Positions 42,838 to 51,076 of a stretch of 51,076 nt of DNA are shown here, in pieces. Source of the stretch: Fragilaria crotonensis (taxonomy: Eukaryota; Bacillariophyta; Fragilariophyceae; Fragilariales; Fragilariaceae); assembly GCA_022925895.1 (NCBI GenBank), contig JAKSYS010000459.1, positions 1-51,076 of the forward strand, given 5' to 3'. The first letter of the stretch is position 1. Each line of letters begins with the position of its first letter. The position numbers and the translations under genes are program-made. The notes under the pieces were generated by a model. It did no database searches, had not been told where the DNA came from, and was given only the letters and a program-made list of their open reading frames with translations.

Positions 42838-43868
42838 CTACGCTACTGGATCACCTCGTTTATCTCCGCTCCAGTGATAGAACCCCTGGCCAGTCTTCCG
42901 TCCCAAGTGTCCATCCGAAACTAGTTTCTCTAGACACGCAGGGATCATGAAGGCAGGCTCATTCGGATACTTTTCAACCCATCCCTGAACAATGTACAGG
43001 CAGGTATCCAGTCCAATGTAGTCGGCCAAATGCAACGGGCCCATGGGATGGCCAGCGCCTAACTGCATGGAAACATCAATATCGTGAACAGACGCATCGC
43101 GACGATCGACCATGAGCATGGCCTGCATCAACGATGGAACGAGCAAACGGTTAACGATGAAACCCGGCGTATCACCACAAGAAACTGCGACTTTGCCAAT
43201 GTCGGCAACCCAATCATAGGCTTTCTGAAACACGGCAGGATCCGTCTGCTCGGTTTTAATGACCTCGACGAGCTTCATGATCTGGACGGGATTGAAAAAG
43301 TGAACACCGACGAAGTTTTGAGGGCGGCCCGAAAATGCTGCCATTTCGGTAATGGACAAGGACGACGTATTGGAGGCGAAGATTGTTTTTGGCTCGCACA
43401 CTTGACCCAGATTTTCATAGAGTTTCTGTTTCAAATCCATATTCTCAATGACAGCCTCAACGACAAAGTCTGCGTCTGCCAAGAGGTTTACATCTGTTGT
43501 AAAGGTAATGCGGCTGAGACTCGCATCGGCTTCATCTGGTGTCATTTTTGTCTTGGCGACCAACTTGGCGATCGACGCCTCGATCCGGTCTCTGCCACTG
43601 TCCAGAAATCGCTGCTCTGGTTCATAGGCAATAATGGATGAATGAGCACCTGAGGTGGCTGAAATTTGGCAAATTCCGTGTCCCATGAGCCCAAGACCAA
43701 TCACACCAACCTTTTCAAAGGGAGTGGAGATTGCTTGGTGGTGAATGGTGGAGAAGGATCTGGCTGAGGCCGCGGTCTGTTTCAATGACGCAAGGGAATG
43801 TCAGCTCTGTCTAGTGTGGTCGTTTTCAATCCAAAAGACTGACTTACTCGAGTGATGCGAGACAACAT
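42838..43868 (-). CDS. Mitochondrial 3-hydroxyacyl-CoA / 3-hydroxybutyryl-CoA dehydrogenase
   Basis: A 21-nt first exon (43868-43848: MLSRITR) and exon 2 (43776-42838), separated by a 71-bp intron (GTAAGT...ACAG), give 319 residues. The join yields MLSRITRTAASARSFSTIHH, an Arg/Ser-rich mitochondrial presequence without acidic residues. The NAD-binding motif GVIGLGLMGHGI follows at ~28. Further on are SNTSSLSITEMA, GVHFFNPVQIMKLVEV with the catalytic His, and DTPGFIVNRLLVPSLMQAM. The C-terminal domain ends GRKTGQGFYHW. It oxidises (S)-3-hydroxyacyl-CoA to 3-ketoacyl-CoA in beta-oxidation. A monofunctional 300-aa size fits the short-chain enzyme. It is convergent with Lhcr (209-bp gap). Confidence 0.92.
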
Positions 43869-44184
43869 GATGGAGGACGATTCAAGCGAATGCAACGATG
43901 TCGAGTTACAGAGTGCTGTTTCTCAATCTCAATGTGGGAACTTATGGCTCTGGTTTCATTCCTGGACGTCGAATGGCATCAAAGTCCATGACGAGCCATC
44001 ATTTTAGGGTTCTCAACTATTGTAAAACCCCATACTACCGTAGTCCACTGGAAGGTCCGGCAATACGGGCGAAGTCCTGAATAAAGGAAGTATGCGCGCC
44101 CGCCGGGAGGGAAACAAGTTCCGATCGATGTCTGGCTGGCGCAAAATTGGATGTGCCGGCGTGGTGGTGACACGGCTGACGTCT
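43869..44184. other. Intergenic spacer upstream of the hydroxyacyl-CoA dehydrogenase
   Basis: This 316-bp stretch holds no gene that I can support. The dehydrogenase promoter should lie at its left end. A GTAAG word at 44185 marks the beginning of the neighbouring repeat array. Confidence 0.35.
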
Positions 44185-44508
44185 GTAAGAAAATTTGCTT
44201 ACAGCGAAAAAAAAATTGCTTACGGAATGAAATTGCTTACGGAATTTGCTTACCATAAGCAAATCTATTGTAAGCAGAAATTTGCTTACAAAATTTGCTT
44301 ACTGGGAGATTAGATTTGCTTACGGGGACTGTCTTTTCTACGTAAAAATATACCAATTTTCAAACACCTAAATAAAATTTACTTACAGCAAAGAAGAATT
44401 TGCTTACGAAAATCAAATTTGCTTACAGAAAAAATTTGCTTACAAAATTTGCTTACCGGCATAATTTGCTTACTGATTTTGCTTACTGTCATGAAAAATT
44501 TGCTTACG
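44185..44508 (-). repeat. GCTTAC (GTAAGC) interspersed array
   Basis: Fifteen TTGCTTAC words plus one TTACTTAC variant lie within 324 bp, usually as AATTTGCTTAC, with two inverted copies near 44261-44276. Spacing is irregular (about 11-35 bp). On the minus strand each is GTAAGC, a splice-donor-like word. No gene or transposon end overlaps it. Confidence 0.8.
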
Positions 44509-45103
44509 ATGCAGCAACCTTGCCGGCTCGGATGGATCATTACGATTGCTAAAATTCTCGCATCATGCAAATCGGAGCAAGGCTGACGCGCAAACTCAAC
44601 TGCCCCTAACGGTACGGCTGGAACGTGCATGGGCCGGACCTTCCTGGCCATTGCATCCATGCGTATCGCCAGTAAGTATTCCTTAAAGTAATGGCTATGA
44701 TATGTAATACTGGTAATGTGCACCGTTCAAGTTACGGTTGCAGGCAGACCAATTCATTCAGCTTCTACAGCACTGATACAGGACCACAAATAAAGTACTT
44801 GCACCATTCCACCGTAGCAGACAAATAACGTCATCGTATTCAGGTATGACATACAGTACATGTAGTCCTACCTCCAACCCTACTGTACTGGTAACAGAGC
44901 AAATGGAGCACGCAACGCAGCTCTCGAAAAGCTTCTTGAGAATTGAGAAGGGCCGCCAAGCCCCAACCTAGCTCGAATGCTGCGGCGCCGAGTGCCGCAG
45001 ATAAGCAAACCTCTCGCTACATTTCAACCTATACAAACAAGACACAACACAGATGCAAGAACGAAAGGTTATGTCGCTAACTTAGGTCACATCATAGAGA
45101 AGT
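44509..45103. other. Intergenic region without a supported gene
   Basis: It carries a GTAC-rich patch at 44790-44900 and some short self-complementary words (GGCGCCGAGTGCCGC near 44982). The 3' end of the ATP synthase subunit d transcript probably lies toward 45060-45103. No RNA gene is recognised. Confidence 0.4.
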
Positions 45104-45793
45104 TTACTTGGCGACAGTATCCTTGAACCATTCACGTCGAGTGATTTCTTCTTCAATCTCCTCCGCAATATCAGGATACGCCTCAGCAAGATCCAACGCC
45201 GATGTGTCTCGAGTGGTACGGTGTTTCTTCACGAATTCAATTTCGCGTTCGGTATCCTCGATCATTTCCAAGTTAAAGGCCAATCGAGCCTTGGCCTCCT
45301 CGATCTGAGCCTCCTTGTCCGCCTTATCTTCCGCCGACCACTCGTGGGTCTCAACGGGTGGCTTGGCGGTCTTGTAGAGCTCTTCCAGGGCATCCACCAA
45401 CGCAACGTCGCGGATTGACTTTTTCGCAGCGGCGAAATCAATCGGAGCCGGAGGAGCAGAGTACTTCTCGGCCATCATTTCACCTTGAGCGACCCACGAG
45501 CGGAATTGCGTGACTTTGGCAGCAATCTCATGGTCTCCCTTGAACACAGGCGCGTTCCTGCAACGAAAGAGTCCCAACAAAGTCAGCGATGGTCGAATCT
45601 AATTCGGGTGTAGGCCAGACGGCGGCTGGCGACAACTAAATAAATCGACGATGATTCTCCGTTCTCAACGATGAGCGACTTTCGGTCTGCTTTTAGTCTT
45701 CAGATCACATTTCAATATGGATACGTACCAGTCAACGCTGCGTGTTGCCAGAGTGCGGACGATACGCCGAGATGTTGCTTGAGAGCGCATCAT
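45104..45793 (-). CDS. ATP5PD: Mitochondrial ATP synthase subunit d
   Basis: Exon 1 (45793-45729) and exon 2 (45557-45104), with a 171-bp intron (GTACGT...GCAG), encode 172 residues. Exon 1 gives MMRSQATSRRIVRTLATRSVDW, an Arg-rich mitochondrial leader that continues into the mature part. The mature sequence has FRSWVAQGEMMAEKYSAPPA, IDFAAAKKSI, VDALEELYKTAKPPV and a long charged helix ending REWFKDTV, the order of ATP synthase d (stator stalk of F1Fo). It forms part of the peripheral stalk. It is divergent from uracil phosphoribosyltransferase, with 430 bp between starts. Confidence 0.8.
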
Positions 45794-46223
45794 TGTGACA
45801 AAAATTGACGCAATGAAACTGCCGATTGTGTTGGGGGTTGTTGGGTCAGATTTGTTGGGGTGTTGTGATTGTCCGTATCCCTAATGATATTAAGTGGTCA
45901 TCATTTTGTGTTGCCACGATAGGCAGAGGGATCGTGTTTCTACTTGGGATTGCGCGCAGTATTCCAGTAAAGTAGAATGTAGTATAGGTACTAGTACTGT
46001 AGCATCGTCTGCAGACATGCTGCCGGCGGCATCAGTCGAACTCTGTATTCCGGTTGGTCCAGAAATGTCGCATTTCGTTTTCACTATGGCCCATACTCCG
46101 ATACGAGTACGACTGTACTCCACAATGTTCCACTCCTCGTATTGCATTCGGGAGCATCAGCATTTGTTTTGCCTCCGTTTAATTCACTTGCAAGAGCACC
46201 GGCGTCGAATTGCACAGCGTAGG
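45794..46223. other. Divergent promoter interval (ATP synthase d / UPRT)
   Basis: The UPRT frame stays open to 45894 without features, so I place the start at 46224. The interval includes GTAC-containing words near 45980-46000 and no RNA gene. Confidence 0.4.
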
Positions 46224-46964
46224 ATGGGGGCCAATGAATCGATGGAAGAAGCATCAACACCGGAAGAGAGTGATGTTGTTTCGGCATTACCTCTTGAAAC
46301 TGGTGTTGATGCTACCCAATACCATCCTCTCGCGGTCGTGTCAACGTCCAAAGCTCTGCCAGGTCTCGTCACCAAGATAAGAGACGTCACGACGTCAAAT
46401 GCCGACTTTGTCAAGTACAGCAAACGAGTCATGACAATTCTAGCTGAAGATGCACTTGCCGAGTTCCCCTCGCAGACGATTACCGTTCAAACTCCATGTG
46501 GTCCTTGCGAGGGTGTGCAAACCGTTGATCTGTCAAGCGTTTGCGCAGTATCAATTGTCCGATCTGGAGATGCCCTCATCGAAGTCGTGCGCACCATCGT
46601 GCCGGAAGTTTCTGTCGGCAAGATTCTCATTCAGCGTGATGAAAGTCATCCAGACAAGCTTCCGAAACTCTTTTTCAGCAAAATGCCAAAAAGTTGCAAG
46701 TATGTTCTTCTGTGCGACCCAATGTTGGCAACTGGAGGATCTGCCATTATGGCATTGGATGTCTTGACAGTCAAATACAAGATTCCTCCCAAGAATATCA
46801 TTTTTGCGAATGTTATATGTTGTCCAGAGGGACTCGAGGCTTTGGCGCAGGCTTATCCTCGCGTCAAGGTTGTAACAGCCGTGGTCGATTCGCATTTAAA
46901 TGCTGAGAAATACATTGTTCCAGGGCTGGGGGATTATGGTGATCGATTCTTCGGAACAACATAA
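46224..46964 (+). CDS. UPP: Uracil phosphoribosyltransferase
   Basis: A 246-residue single-exon enzyme that converts uracil and PRPP to UMP and pyrophosphate in pyrimidine salvage. It has HPLAVVSTSKALPGLVTKI at the N-terminus, SVCAVSIVRSGDALIEVVR, the PRPP loop DPMLATGGSA (165-174) and, at the C-terminus, YIVPGLGDYGDRFFGTT, the uracil-binding motif of UPRTases. The length matches eukaryotic UPRT forms. The start is ATG 46224 (MGANESMEEAS), supported by the length of the family; the frame reaches to 45894 but the added residues are not conserved in style. It ends 57 bp from the next, convergent gene. Confidence 0.92.
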   Translation: MGANESMEEASTPEESDVVSALPLETGVDATQYHPLAVVSTSKALPGLVTKIRDVTTSNADFVKYSKRVMTILAEDALAEFPSQTITVQTPCGPCEGVQTVDLSSVCAVSIVRSGDALIEVVRTIVPEVSVGKILIQRDESHPDKLPKLFFSKMPKSCKYVLLCDPMLATGGSAIMALDVLTVKYKIPPKNIIFANVICCPEGLEALAQAYPRVKVVTAVVDSHLNAEKYIVPGLGDYGDRFFGTT

Positions 46965-47021
46965 GGGCAGTGTACGTTTGATTCTGAAACAATATAGACG
47001 GTCTTTAATCTCTAACATTTT

Positions 47022-48092
47022 TCAAACACCTTGAATGAATTCACTTTGCGCCGACGCCGGTCGAAATACAGGTTGTAACTCTGCTTCAAACGTCAAAAGT
47101 ACCTCACTGTTTACTCCATATTCCCGAGCCAGCACGACTCTCGCTTCCTTTGCCACGGTCCGACAGGCCTCCACCATATTTGCGGCCGCTTCCCGCGTCA
47201 TGCCACCAGCGGTTTCCACGGTTCGAATTTGTTGGACGGTCGACGCCAGAGCCTGGACTAGTTGTTGCGGAGGGACTAATACCTCGCCTTGTTCACGGTT
47301 TGCGACTGGAATCACTTGTCCATCGGGCAAGGTAATGACATTGGGTCGTGGACATAAATAATACTGCAATTGATTGGCTCGAATGGGATCCGCACCGGTC
47401 CTCAACAGTTTGTTCAACAACACAATGCCTGGAGGGAGCGACGATTCAACTTCTTCGTGACAACGTGTGTAAATGTGGGTCAATATGGAGAATCGTGACG
47501 CTCCAGCAGTCTCGGATGGAATCGCATTCGTCTCAGCTTGTTGTTGTTGTGATTCTAATTCTGCATCCTTCAGATTCATATCCAACACTGTGAAGAAGGC
47601 CATGTCCAGTTTTCCAGCTCGATTGGCTTTCCCAATTTCAGCATCGAGCTTGCGCAATTCTCCTGCCGACAAGAGCGTAGCAAGGACCTCACGACCTTGC
47701 GACAATCGATCATCGAGGAGGGATTGAAGCGCTGCCGCGACTCGCTCGACTGCCACATCGGAATCCAAAGGTGAACCTGTTTCGGCTTGCTTCTTGAGTG
47801 TCATGATGAGTTTTGCTGACATGGTTGGAAGTGCCTGTAGGACGAGATCGAGAAGGGCGGCATTGTCATTATTGCACTGATTCCAAAGGGCATGGATGAG
47901 GCATAGTTCATCGTTTGCAAGAACGTTTTCTCCTTCTTTGGTAGCGCCATTGTTAGCTATGAAGAGTGGTCCTGGCCGATGGTCGTGTATCATCGATTTG
48001 GAGCCCCATGCCAACCCCGGATTCGGCGGGGCGAAGGCTGACGTTCCTGTAATCGTTGCGAGTAGCGCCAATGTTGCAATAGAAAACTTCAT
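47022..48092 (-). CDS. Plastid-targeted protein of unknown function
   Basis: From ATG 48092 (9 nt inside the longest frame) the protein has 356 residues: MKFSIATLALLATITGTSA|FAP, a canonical stromal signal-plus-transit leader. The mature part is helical with ALLDLVLQALPTMSAKLI, LQSLLDDRLSQGREVLATLL and MAFFTVLDMNLKDAELESQQ. Later come RFSILTHIYTRCHEEVE, TGADPIRANQLQYYLCPRPN and a C-terminal helical part (VEACRTVAKEARVVLAREYG). No enzyme motif was seen. The protein seems intact, single exon and convergent to UPRT. I do not know its role. Confidence 0.7.
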   Translation of the reverse strand: MKFSIATLALLATITGTSAFAPPNPGLAWGSKSMIHDHRPGPLFIANNGATKEGENVLANDELCLIHALWNQCNNDNAALLDLVLQALPTMSAKLIMTLKKQAETGSPLDSDVAVERVAAALQSLLDDRLSQGREVLATLLSAGELRKLDAEIGKANRAGKLDMAFFTVLDMNLKDAELESQQQQAETNAIPSETAGASRFSILTHIYTRCHEEVESSLPPGIVLLNKLLRTGADPIRANQLQYYLCPRPNVITLPDGQVIPVANREQGEVLVPPQQLVQALASTVQQIRTVETAGGMTREAAANMVEACRTVAKEARVVLAREYGVNSEVLLTFEAELQPVFRPASAQSEFIQGV

Positions 48093-48711
48093 ATTCCTCA
48101 CTACTCAGAGACTCCTCGACGACAGATGTGCCTTTAGTAATTGCGATTGTTCACTGGTGATTGTGATGGGAAATGATTCTGGGCAGACGAGTGGGACGAC
48201 ACAAGTGATCTGAGCAGTGATGTGTCGAAATGGGAACCTCACTTCGTGGGTGATGGTGCGTGCTGGTGCATCCGATGTACATACTTGTACTACTTCCTGT
48301 ACCTGATATACGTACCACTACCAAATACGACGGACCGGCAAGTGCAGATACAGTTCATACAGTATATGGATGGGAATTCATTGTCATGCACATTCCACGT
48401 ATCAAGAATTCCGTCCCAGTACCGTATGCATAGAGATATATATGCGATATGCAGAATACGTCGTACGAGAGTGCGCGTGACTTTCTTGCACTCCGCCGAT
48501 CGACGGATCAATTGTAGCACAAGTACGCTACTGGTACCAGTACAAGTACTTGTACGGCAATACGACATCACATGTCAATGGTTACATGCATGCCGTACTA
48601 CTATACCGTCGTAGGCTACCATCAGGTACGTGTAGTTTCAACTTTTAAGTCCAAAAGAAATAATGCCATCATTGTTAGTACCTCACAACAAAAGCGACAC
48701 ATTCACATGCC
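48093..48711. other. Divergent promoter interval, GTAC-dense
   Basis: The region 48270-48630 is crowded with GTAC, TACGTACC and AGTACTTGTAC words (for example CTGGTACCAGTACAAGTACT at 48531-48550), including self-complementary stretches. No gene. The plastid protein and the carrier start on its two sides. Confidence 0.45.
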
Positions 48712-49709
48712 ATGACAGTGGCAGCACAATCCGACTTGCGACGCCGCAAGGCTTTGGCAGATGCGATAGCCGGCCTCGCCGGCTCCTTGTGGTGGCCTTA
48801 TGGACCTTTTACCCGCTTGATGTGTGGAAAACACACCTTCAGGCCGACATCGTTTCCTTCCGACGGACCAACAGTAATTCCTTATCCGTGTGGTACCGTG
48901 GTATAGGATCCAAGACATTGCACTCGGCGTCGTCAAGTTTTGTTTACTTTTATTTGGAATCGTGGGTCATGACATGGTACATGCAAAGACGTCAGCGACG
49001 GCAATTGCTGCAACCCTCGCGTGCTGTAGTCCATGGTCACTTAACGACGTTGGAACACTTGATCCTGTCGGCGATTGCAGCTATCCTGAATACAGCCATT
49101 ACGCTTCCTCTGGATGTAATCTCGTCAGTTCATCAGACATCATCATTGAATGATGACGATTCCAAACGCCTTTACAGGAGGTCACGTCTGAGTACTATTG
49201 AGGAAGACGAGGATGGAGCCACCAACTCAGAGTTGTTCCAAGAAGAACAAATTGACCATGATGAAGAAGTTATCCTCTCGCCTTCTCCTTTGTCATCCAA
49301 CAACATTTCTTCCCTCTGGAAGGGTCTGATACCGTCGCTTCTGCTATGTTCCAACCCTTCCATTCATTATACTGTGTTTGACATACTAAAACAGAACATA
49401 CTCACAAGACACGATCACCCACCCAAGTTGTCTTTAGTCGAATCCTTCATCCTGGGCCTCTTGGCGAAATTGACGGCAACCCTGGTCACGTATCCGCTGA
49501 TACGAATCAAAGTTCTCTTAATGGTAACCCATCGGAAATCATTGCTGGGAACCCTGGTCGAGGAATACCACCGAGATGGAATTCATGGGTTGTACAAGGG
49601 CTGCAATCTGCAATTGACACATACGATTCTGAAAAGCGCTCTCCTAATGATGGTTAGAGAACGCATCACTTCCACGACCTATAGGTGGATGGTACCAAAG
49701 GATGGATAA
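48712..49709 (+). CDS. Mitochondrial-carrier family protein, peroxisome-type, with one frame break
   Basis: From ATG 48712: MTVAAQSDLRRRKALADAIAGLAGSL..., then at ~48788-48791 one base seems missing (TTGTGGTGG) and the next frame continues VALWTFYPLDVWKTHLQAD. Three carrier signatures are seen: PLDVWK, LPLDVISS and YPLIRIK. The length (~330 residues) and six hydrophobic spans fit SLC25. The C-terminal repeat FILGLLAKLTATLVTYPL, DGIHGLYKGCNLQL and ILKSALLMMVRERI resembles the PMP34/PXN group that moves ATP, CoA or NAD into peroxisomes. An acidic insert EDEDGATNSELFQEEQ lies in the second loop. Convergent to ABC-F with 41 bp between. The substrate is not determinable here. Confidence 0.75.
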
Positions 49710-49750
49710 ATTATACATAAAGGGTGCGGTAATCCGCTGCTATGCCTTTA

Positions 49751-51076
49751 CTACATTCCCACCAACGGCGCGTACTTGATTGGCTTGATGGCCTGCGCAC
49801 CCAATCGCTGAATCTTGTTTTCCTCATATTCTTGATAGTTGCCGGGAAACCAGAACCATTTTGAATCGCCCTCACACGCCAAGATATGTGTCGCAATGCG
49901 ATCCAGGAAGAAGCGGTCGTGACTGACAACGAGCGCACATCCAGCAAAGTTCAGCAGTGCATCTTCCAAGGATCGTAACGTTTCCGTATCTAAATCGTTG
50001 GTCGGCTCGTCCAGAATAATGAGATTCGCGCCAGATTTGAGCAATTTCGCCAACTGCACACGGTTTCGTTCCCCTCCGCTCAGATTGCCAACAATCGCCT
50101 GCTGCATGGCACCCTTGAAGCCAAACCACGAAACGTACGCACGAGATTGAACACGCTGCTGGCCGAGCTCTAGTTCGTCCATTTCGTTGGTGATTTCTTG
50201 AAATACAGTCTTGGACGAGTCCAATTCGTCCATTCGTTCTTGCCCAACACCCACCATGTTAACCGTGTCTCCGACGACAATCGTACCGCTGTCAGGAGTG
50301 TCCTTGCCCATGATCATCTTGATCAATGTCGATTTACCTATAGAGGCAAGTGTGAGCAAGTCCTAAAGATAATCACGGAAAACTGTATGCTGAAAGGCAT
50401 TCCAACCTTACCTGCTCCGTTAGGTCCAACAACTCCGACAATACCGTTGGCTGGTAAGGAAAAGTCAAGTCCGTCTATCAGAAGTCGATTACCAAAGGAC
50501 TTGCGCACACCCTTGCAATCAATCACAACATTTCCCAACCTCGGACCTGGTGGGATATAAATCTGACCAGCATTTCGCATTTCTGACGGTGCTGCGGCCA
50601 AGAGAAGCTCTTCGTACCGATTCAAGCGAGCCTTGTTCTTGGTGGCCCGTGCCTTGGGGTTGGATCGGACCCATTCCAATTCGGCCGCGACTGCCCTGGC
50701 GGCAGCAGACTGCGACTTCTTTTCACTCTCCAGACGCTTTTTTTTAGACTCCAACCATGCCGAATAGTTCCCCTCAAAGGGAATACCCTCACCACGATCA
50801 AGCTCCAAAATCCATTTGGCGACATTTTCGAGGAAATATCGGTCGTGAGCTGTGTTTCGGAAAAGTGTTAGAATAGTGATACTCACATTTGAGCAGGAGC
50901 AACACAAGATTTTGTGGAACTTACTAATGCAAACAACAGTACCCTTGAAATCTGCCAAGAACTGCTCTAGCCAAGAAATGCTTTCGGCATCCAAGTGATT
51001 TGTCGGTTCATCTAGAAGGAGCATATCATGGTTGGCGAGCAATAGGCGACACAATGCCGCACGGCGCTTCTCTCCC
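49751..51076 (-). CDS. ETTA: EttA-like ABC-F ATPase (partial, C-terminal two thirds)
   Basis: The gene runs off the right edge; the N-terminus is missing. The window holds exon pieces 51076-50925, 50849-50412 and 50337-49751, with 75- and 74-bp introns (GTAAGT...ACAG, GTAAGG...ATAG). First comes [12 protein letters not shown] with Walker [12 protein letters not shown] of domain 1. Then come HDRYFLENV and the linker ([19 protein letters not shown]). Domain 2 has [37 protein letters not shown] and [20 protein letters not shown]. The text [19 protein letters not shown] is the EttA subgroup tail. These ATPases bind the ribosomal E site and gate translation. Whether it works in cytosol or an organelle depends on the unseen leader. 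Confidence 0.85.

Noticed and set aside
43084..43641. 185-codon plus-strand frame
   Set aside because: Antisense of the 3-hydroxyacyl-CoA dehydrogenase; no conserved features.
45894..46223. N-terminal extension of UPRT
   Set aside because: The frame is open but Cys/His/Arg-rich without motif, and the enzyme has normal family length from 46224.

Overview
This window looks like nuclear DNA of a diatom or a close photosynthetic stramenopile. Three genes carry N-terminal signals of the kind used for import into red-lineage complex plastids (SVSA|FAP, TSA|FAP and ANA|FAV). One gene is a red-lineage light-harvesting protein. Most introns are short (53-79 bp) with GTAAGT, GTACGT or GTGAGT donors. 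Genes are dense and often tail-to-tail. I cannot name the species.

Positions 1-19000 are a transposon graveyard. A minus-strand Ty1/copia-type LTR retrotransposon (288-7257) has two ~97% identical LTRs, a purine tract before its 3' LTR, and decayed gag, RT and RNase H. Next is a plus-strand Mutator-like element (about 8812-18985) with a C48/Ulp1-like peptidase remnant and a transposase. The transposase is split by a second DNA transposon (10319-17085) with 31-bp terminal inverted repeats, TTCAGGA-type subterminal repeats and two divergent ORFs.

Positions 19179-51076 are host genes: a multi-pass class 3 lipase (19179-22109); an ArfGAP with two introns (23267-24055); a neuroguidin/Lcp5-like SSU-processome protein (25460-26554); a Cdc48 with a signal peptide and a transit-like leader (27462-30375); a small HEPN/DUF4145-like protein (31380-31838); a short-chain dehydrogenase (32433-33283); a plastid-type Obg GTPase (33660-35246); uncharacterised proteins (35590-36343, 36889-37288, 37571-39247, 39458-41167, 47022-48092); an Lhcr antenna protein (41717-42628); a mitochondrial 3-hydroxyacyl-CoA dehydrogenase (42838-43868); mitochondrial ATP synthase subunit d (45104-45793); uracil phosphoribosyltransferase (46224-46964); a peroxisome-type solute carrier (48712-49709); and an EttA-like ABC-F ATPase running off the right end (49751-51076).

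The plastid theme recurs: antenna protein, stromal Obg, a plastid-targeted unknown, and a Cdc48 whose leader fits the SELMA preprotein import machinery of the periplastidal compartment. Non-genic DNA has its own character: GTAC-dense spacers, a 21-bp palindrome array (26976-27214) and a GCTTAC array (44185-44508), both built on splice-donor-like hexamers. Three otherwise well conserved genes (SDR, Obg, carrier), and possibly a fourth locus, each show one apparent missing base, most likely consensus sequence error.
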